DNA from: Myxococcales bacterium
Lineage (GTDB): Bacteria; Myxococcota; Myxococcia; Myxococcales; JAJYLH01
DNA: 33,281 bases
Assembly (NCBI GenBank): GCA_021787845.1
Contig: JAJYLH010000058.1
Coordinates: 1-33,281 of the forward strand
Direction of reading: 5' to 3'
Part shown: piece by piece, positions 29,693 to 33,281 of the stretch
Numbering within the stretch: position 1 is the first letter of the stretch
How the letters are laid out: the number at the start of each line of letters is the position of its first letter
Notes under the pieces: model-generated
What the model was told of the DNA's origin: nothing
What the model saw: only the letters and a program-made list of their open reading frames with translations
Database searches by the model: none
Translations under genes and position numbers: made by a program

Positions 29693-30595
29693 ATGCGGCT
29701 CGGCCGAGCGCTCGTGATATCGCTCCTGATCTCGGCGGTGCCCGCCACGGCCTGGGCCTGCGCCTGCGGCTGCAGCGTCTTCGGCGTCGGCACCCGCTGG
29801 ACGATGCCCACCGGGCCTGGCTTTCGCCTCTCGCTTCAGTACTCGTTCATGGATCAAAGCCAGAACTGGCAGGGATGGTCGAGCGCGAGCCCGGCCCTGA
29901 ACGGCGACAAGGACATCCGGACGCACTTCTTCACGCTCAGCGCGGAGGAGATGTTCAACCGCTCCTGGGGAATCCGGGCCGACCTTCCGGTGTGGGACCG
30001 GTATCTGAAGACCACCTCGGATTCCGGCGAGCTCGTCACCGGCGAGCACCTCTCGCTGAGCGACGCGAGCGTGATGGGGATGTACACCGGCCTGTCGGAT
30101 GACATGTCCACCGGCCTCGAGCTGGGCTTCAAGCTGCCGACGGGGCCGGACGACCTCTCGGTGTTCGACCGCGACACCCAGCCGGGTTACGGATCGACCT
30201 CGCTGCTCCTGGGCGCCTACCAACTCGGCCAAGGCAGCAACTGGGGCTGGTGGGCGCAGGGCATCGTGCGGGTCGCGCTCTACGGCACCGGCGGCTACCG
30301 GCCGGGCAACAGCTACAACCTCGGCCTCGGCGCCCACTACGACGGCTTCGCGCGGTATCGCCTGGTGCCCAGCCTCCAACTGGTCGCCTCGATTCGCGGC
30401 TCCGACAGCGGCAGCGCCGCCGACCCCGCGAACACCGGCTTCCAGCGGCTCTTCGTCGTCCCCGGCCTGGAAATCCCCCTCGTCGCCGGCCTCGACTTCT
30501 TCGCCGACCTCGACTTCCCGGTCCTCACCCACACCTCGGGCGACCAACTCGTCGCCCCGTGGCTCGCCAGCGCGACCTTGAGCGAGAGCTTCTAA
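29693..30595 (+). CDS. Secreted/outer-membrane protein with CACGC motif, unknown
   Basis: 300 residues from the ATG at 29693, with GGAG about nine bases upstream. Signal peptide RALVISLLISAVPATAWA, then CACGCSVFGVG: three cysteines in five residues at the mature N-terminus, possibly a metal or haem-like ligand set. The rest alternates in beta-strand fashion, with aromatic girdle residues and Gly-rich turns, and ends in SATLSESF with a C-terminal Phe, suggesting an outer-membrane beta barrel. The family name is unknown to me. It is followed by a hairpin and then by a degenerate copy of its own last 63 bases (31286-31348). Confidence 0.8.
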   Translation: MRLGRALVISLLISAVPATAWACACGCSVFGVGTRWTMPTGPGFRLSLQYSFMDQSQNWQGWSSASPALNGDKDIRTHFFTLSAEEMFNRSWGIRADLPVWDRYLKTTSDSGELVTGEHLSLSDASVMGMYTGLSDDMSTGLELGFKLPTGPDDLSVFDRDTQPGYGSTSLLLGAYQLGQGSNWGWWAQGIVRVALYGTGGYRPGNSYNLGLGAHYDGFARYRLVPSLQLVASIRGSDSGSAADPANTGFQRLFVVPGLEIPLVAGLDFFADLDFPVLTHTSGDQLVAPWLASATLSESF

Positions 30596-30619
30596 AGCCG
30601 TCGTCGCCCGCCCGGAGCC

Positions 30620-30646
30620 CGCGAGCCCCCGGAGCCGGAGCTCGCG
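30620..30646 (+). terminator. Hairpin after the CACGC-protein gene
   Basis: CGCGAGC (30620-30626) pairs with GCTCGCG (30640-30646) around a GC-rich loop, 25 bp past the stop codon. There is no T-tract, which is common in high-GC terminators. A close copy is at 31588-31612. Confidence 0.55.
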
Positions 30647-30908
30647 TCCCCCGGGATGAGCTTCGGGGCCTCGCGGAGGACTTGCAGGGCCTCCCGAAAT
30701 CACTTGCAACCCCCTGGGAATTACTTGTTGCCCCAGCGCCCGACCCGCAACACCACGTTTGCTGGGGCTTGGCCCCGCCGCGGAGACCTGATCGTTCACC
30801 AGAAGGACTTTCAACCCCCAGGGAACTGGTTTCGAGGCCCTCCGAATTGGTTTCGGCCGGGGATTTCAAGCGTCATGAGCTTCCGGTTTGCCAAGGCTCG
30901 CGTCTCCT

Positions 30909-30990
30909 GTGGCATGGGCGTCGTCGCCCGTGGAAGCCTGGGTGCCTGCGGGTTCGGCTGGGCTTTCACGGGCGGGGACGCCTATGCCAC
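30909..30990. repeat. Dispersed 90-bp inverted repeat, copy 2 (shorter, diverged)
   Basis: GTGGCATGGGCGTCGTCGCC to GGGCGGGGACGCCTATGCCAC. Several substitutions and a shorter middle distinguish it from the other three copies. Confidence 0.8.
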
Positions 30991-31081
30991 ATGAGAATGG
31001 GAGCCGGGCCCGAACGTGATCTACTAAGCCTCGAAAGGCTCGCGCGGCGCGCAGATTCTCGGTGCCACGTAGCACGACTTC

Positions 31082-31172
31082 GTGGCACGGGCGTCCCCGC
31101 CCGTGAGCGCTTGGGGACCTGCCATGCCAGCGGGTTCGACTGGGCTTTCACGGGCGAGGACGCCCGTGCCAC
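31082..31172. repeat. Dispersed 90-bp inverted repeat, copy 3
   Basis: GTGGCACGGGCGTCCCCGCC to GGGCGAGGACGCCCGTGCCAC, with nearly perfect arms. It is preceded by GTGCCACGTAGCACGACTTC, a further short inverted copy of the same end sequence. Confidence 0.9.
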
Positions 31173-31285
31173 GATTCCGATCGTCTCCAAGGTCGAGCTT
31201 CGGTTGCGGGCGTCAGCCCGCGCTATGCGAAGCGGAAAGCCCGTAAGTAGAGTACCCTCGCTCGCACCCGGCGCCGCCGGAGCCC

Positions 31286-31348
31286 ACCTCGGGCGACCAG
31301 CTCGTCGCCCGGCGGCTCGTCAGCGCGATTTCGAGCGAGAGCTTCTGG
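31286..31348 (+). pseudogene. Duplicated 3' fragment of the CACGC-protein gene
   Basis: Aligned without gaps to 30533-30595, 54 of 63 bases match by my count, including the end GAGCGAGAGCTTC. The stop TAA has become TGG, and several codons are changed. Nothing upstream of it matches the gene, so only the tail remains. It marks a past duplication or recombination of this locus. Confidence 0.7.
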
Positions 31349-31355
31349 TTCTGCG

Positions 31356-31536
31356 CTGCTTCGCGTGGCGTGTGGGCGAACGCAAGGATCGAAAGCCGGG
31401 GGGGCTGGAATTGGAGCCGGGCACGGGAGTGCCCGGACAAGGCGCTGCCGACGGACATCCGCCGGACGGAGCCCCGACCCTGCGTCGCGGACGGCGGACG
31501 CCGTGCTTTCATCCGGGCACTCCCGTGCCCGGCTCC
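31356..31536. repeat. GGAGCCGGGCAC inverted pair with leader segment, copy 2
   Basis: The leader GTGGGCGAACGCAAGGATCG and CTGGAATT match the segment at 29340-29380. The palindromes at 31413-31436 and 31512-31536 (CGGGCACTCCCGTGCCCGGC) face each other. Confidence 0.7.
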
Positions 31537-31902
31537 TCTGCTCCCTGGGTTCGACGAAGAGCCGAGCCTCCATCGCTCCCTCGGATCCGCGAGCCCCCCG
31601 CCGGAGCTCGCGACCCGGGCGAAGCGCGTTCGCCGAGCGCCATTTCGCCGGCTCCACGACCGAGAACACCTGCGCCCGAATCCCTGGCCGGGCGGCGGCA
31701 TCGACTCTCACCAGTCCACCTCGCGTGCGAGCTCGCGCGTGGACGGACCCCTGTTTGTCCCCCGGTGCGCCGAGCTGACGGGGGGCCGGCAGGTCTCGCC
31801 GTTGGATGCTCGCGGCCACCCCGTCGAGCCTGTCCGGATGCCCGACTGCCGGTGACTCGACTCGAGGAGCCGATGGTCTCTGACCGAACCCCAGGAGAAA
31901 CC

Positions 31903-32946
31903 ATGATGCGCACGACCATTTCCCGCGGCGTCCTGCCCCTCCTCGCGGCCGCCCTGCTCTTCGGCGTCCAGGCCTCGTGCGGGCCGGCCGCCAACCACAA
32001 CGCGAACGCCGGGAAGCCGGCGGGCACCGACGGCGGCACGGCTGCCAGCAGCGACGCCGGCACCGGTGCCAGCACCGACGCCGGGGCCGAAGCCGATGCG
32101 GGCGAGGACGGCGGGATGGACGCGGGCGAGGACGGCGGCGCGCCCGATGCCGGTCCATCCGCGCCGACGACGGGTCACATCGCCTTCGCCGCGTCGCTCG
32201 ACTTCACGACCGCCAGCGCGGTGTCGGCGAGCCTCGATGGCACGGCGGTGGACGCGACCCTGCTCGCCGCCGTCAAAGCCGGCAACAGCGTCGTCTTCTC
32301 CGCGGGCGCCGGCCAGGAGGGCCTCGAGCTGCCGCCGGGCACGCACCACTTCGAGGCGTCGGTCACCGCGCCAGTCCAGACCTGCACCGACGCGAGCGGC
32401 GGCCCGGGCGGCGGCCCCGGCGGACCCGGCTCCGGCAGCCCGACCTGCACCACCTCCGACAGCTCGCTCGACGAGTCGCTGGACGTCGATCTCGCCGCCG
32501 GCCAGGACGTGCTGGTGGCCGTCATGTACTCGGTCGTCGACGACCCGAGCGGCAACGGAACCACCATCCTCGTCGGTCGCATCACCTCGGTCGACGTGAC
32601 GCCTGCCACCTCGGGCGACAACGCGACGATGGGACGAGTGGCCATCCTCCGTGGGCCGAAGCAGAACGCCTACGAGGGCACGTACACGGTGGGCTTCGGA
32701 GACCAGAGCGGGACGACCATCCAGATTCCCGTGGAGTCGGACGGCACCCTCCAGGTTCCAGCCGATCAGGCGGGTGTGCTGAGCGTCACGGAGGCGGAAG
32801 CCGTGTACGGGCCGCAGGACCTGTCGGTGCGACTGCCGGCGGTTCCGGCCGGGGCGGTGCTGCCCGTCGTCGCGCCCTCGAGCTACGACTGGACGGTGCC
32901 GGCCGACCAGGCGGGGCCGGGCACCCAACTCTCACCGCCCAGCTAG
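31903..32946 (+). CDS. Lipoprotein with Asp/Ala/Gly linker and beta-rich domain
   Basis: 347 residues; ATG at 31903 (or the next codon at 31906) with AGGAG seven bases upstream. Signal GVLPLLAAALLFGVQASC, lipid attachment at Cys26. Residues 30-90 are a DAG/GTDGG-type linker characteristic of Myxococcota surface lipoproteins. The remainder is beta-rich; a Gly/Pro loop (GGPGGGPGGPGSGSP, about 168-182) sits between CTDA and CTTS, perhaps with a disulfide. The first strands (HIAFAASLDFTTASAVSASLDG) hint at a carboxypeptidase-regulatory or DUF4382-like fold, but I would not name it. It should be surface or periplasmic. Confidence 0.8.
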   Translation: MMRTTISRGVLPLLAAALLFGVQASCGPAANHNANAGKPAGTDGGTAASSDAGTGASTDAGAEADAGEDGGMDAGEDGGAPDAGPSAPTTGHIAFAASLDFTTASAVSASLDGTAVDATLLAAVKAGNSVVFSAGAGQEGLELPPGTHHFEASVTAPVQTCTDASGGPGGGPGGPGSGSPTCTTSDSSLDESLDVDLAAGQDVLVAVMYSVVDDPSGNGTTILVGRITSVDVTPATSGDNATMGRVAILRGPKQNAYEGTYTVGFGDQSGTTIQIPVESDGTLQVPADQAGVLSVTEAEAVYGPQDLSVRLPAVPAGAVLPVVAPSSYDWTVPADQAGPGTQLSPPS

Positions 32947-33190
32947 GCCGCGCCGAAGACGGTCGCTCCTCCATCGCGCGGCGTCCGCAGCGTCGGGACA
33001 CAACCCGAAGGCCAAGTAGGTCGCAGTAGGTCGGACAGTCCGGCCGCGTGATCTTTCCGTCGCCGTGCTCATCTCCATGGCGACCGGTCTGTCCATCCTA
33101 CTGGCGGAGCCGAAGCCCGGACCCTTCTCGGCGACGGTCTAGTGTAAAGAGGTATCTCCTTCGTTCAGGTTCAGCGCGGGCTCTTCTCCC
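32947..33190. other. Intergenic region without recognisable gene
   Basis: Together with the terminal repeat, this is the last 335 bp. I see no gene; AGTAGGTCGCAGTAGGTCG is a short direct repeat near 33015. The region ends at the fourth 90-bp repeat. Confidence 0.6.
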
Positions 33191-33280
33191 GTGGCACGGG
33201 CGTCCTCGCCCGTGGCCGCTTGGAGATCTGCCATGCCGGCGGTTCGGCTGGGCTTCCACGGGCGAGGACGCCCGTGCCAC
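33191..33280. repeat. Dispersed 90-bp inverted repeat, copy 4
   Basis: GTGGCACGGGCGTCCTCGCC to GGGCGAGGACGCCCGTGCCAC, with arms that are almost exact reverse complements. It ends one base before the window edge. The first and last gene-free stretches of the window therefore carry the same repeat. Confidence 0.9.
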
Positions 33281-33281
33281 A

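Larger units (their letters stand above)
30596..31902. other. Repeat-packed intergenic region, no supported gene
   Basis: About 1.3 kb between two genes. It contains a terminator-like hairpin (30620-30646), two 90-bp repeats (30909-30990, 31082-31172), a decayed duplicate of the upstream gene's 3' end (31286-31348), a GGAGCCGGGCAC pair (31356-31536) and a second CGCGAGC...GCTCGCG hairpin (31588-31612). Segment 30695-30870 contains loosely repeated CAACCCC(C)-GGGAA-T motifs (30707 and 30811). Open frames crossing the region are long but composition-driven. AGGAG before 31903 belongs to the next gene. Confidence 0.75.

Noticed and set aside
30695-30870. A second tandem repeat array (CAACCCC-GGGAA motifs)
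   Set aside because: Only two or three loose matches with irregular spacing; too weak to call an array.
31120-31150. tRNA-like GGTTCGA segment
   Set aside because: It lies in the variable middle of a dispersed hairpin repeat, with no acceptor or anticodon stems around it.
30250-31902. Upstream extension of the 31903 lipoprotein frame, which stays open for 550 codons
   Set aside because: It crosses another gene and hairpin repeats; the signal peptide and the AGGAG at the 31903 ATG fix the start.

Overview
The window is GC-rich, gene-dense bacterial chromosome. It most likely comes from a member of the Myxococcota or a related deltaproteobacterial lineage. The reasons are the lipoproteins with Asp/Ala/Gly-rich linkers after the lipobox cysteine (31903-32946 and, more loosely, 672-1598), the frequent GTG starts, the histone-fold small protein, and dispersed palindromic repeats of several families. 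No rRNA, tRNA, CRISPR array, transposase or phage gene was seen. Taxonomy is an inference.

Layout. 1-671 has no gene: it holds two dispersed hairpin repeats and a 42-bp tandem array whose units carry a near-perfect palindrome, then a sigma70-like promoter for a lipoprotein (672-1598). A 129-bp MITE-like element (1639-1767) separates it from a membrane protein with duplicated Tim44-like and zinc-ribbon modules and a TerB-like tail (1843-3642). Next come an HD phosphohydrolase and RNase HII (divergent), YqgE, a class V aminotransferase-like protein, KdsC, a small secreted protein and a plant-type glutamate-cysteine ligase. A rightward trio follows: an EI24/CysZ-like membrane protein, a small beta-barrel candidate, and a GT2 glycosyltransferase with a C-terminal Rossmann domain. 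Then, leftward, come a histone-fold protein, an RluA pseudouridine synthase, an FmdB zinc ribbon, a radical SAM protein and a Uma2 nuclease-like protein.

The centre (16849-23582) is a leftward haem operon in the order hemE-hemF-hemY-hemA-hemC-hemD. Most junctions overlap (TGATG or longer). HemA and HemC make and polymerise pyrrole precursors, HemD closes the ring, HemE decarboxylates, and HemF and HemY carry out the oxygen-dependent oxidations. hemL, hemB and the final chelatase are not in the window. Diverging from it is a phosphoglycolate-phosphatase-like HAD gene. Next are a DUF433/DUF5615 toxin-antitoxin-like pair whose toxin is frameshifted, a FabL-like enoyl reductase with a 99-aa partner, an Ig-like lipoprotein, a DrrAB-type ABC exporter, an outer-membrane-like protein with a CACGC motif, a 1.3-kb repeat-packed intergenic region, and a lipoprotein.

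The most striking signal is a 30-bp palindromic repeat (called R30 here) with ten copies in the window. Eight lie inside reading frames: two in hemA, three in hemF, and three in an ORF that exactly bridges the ABC ATPase and permease genes. All eight are in the same codon phase, so they encode PSTAL- or HPERSRG-type decapeptides. This looks like a selfish palindrome tolerated as protein insertions, comparable in principle to the Rickettsia palindromic elements. Second to it are the helically phased palindrome array at 208-541 and the bacterial histone-fold gene.
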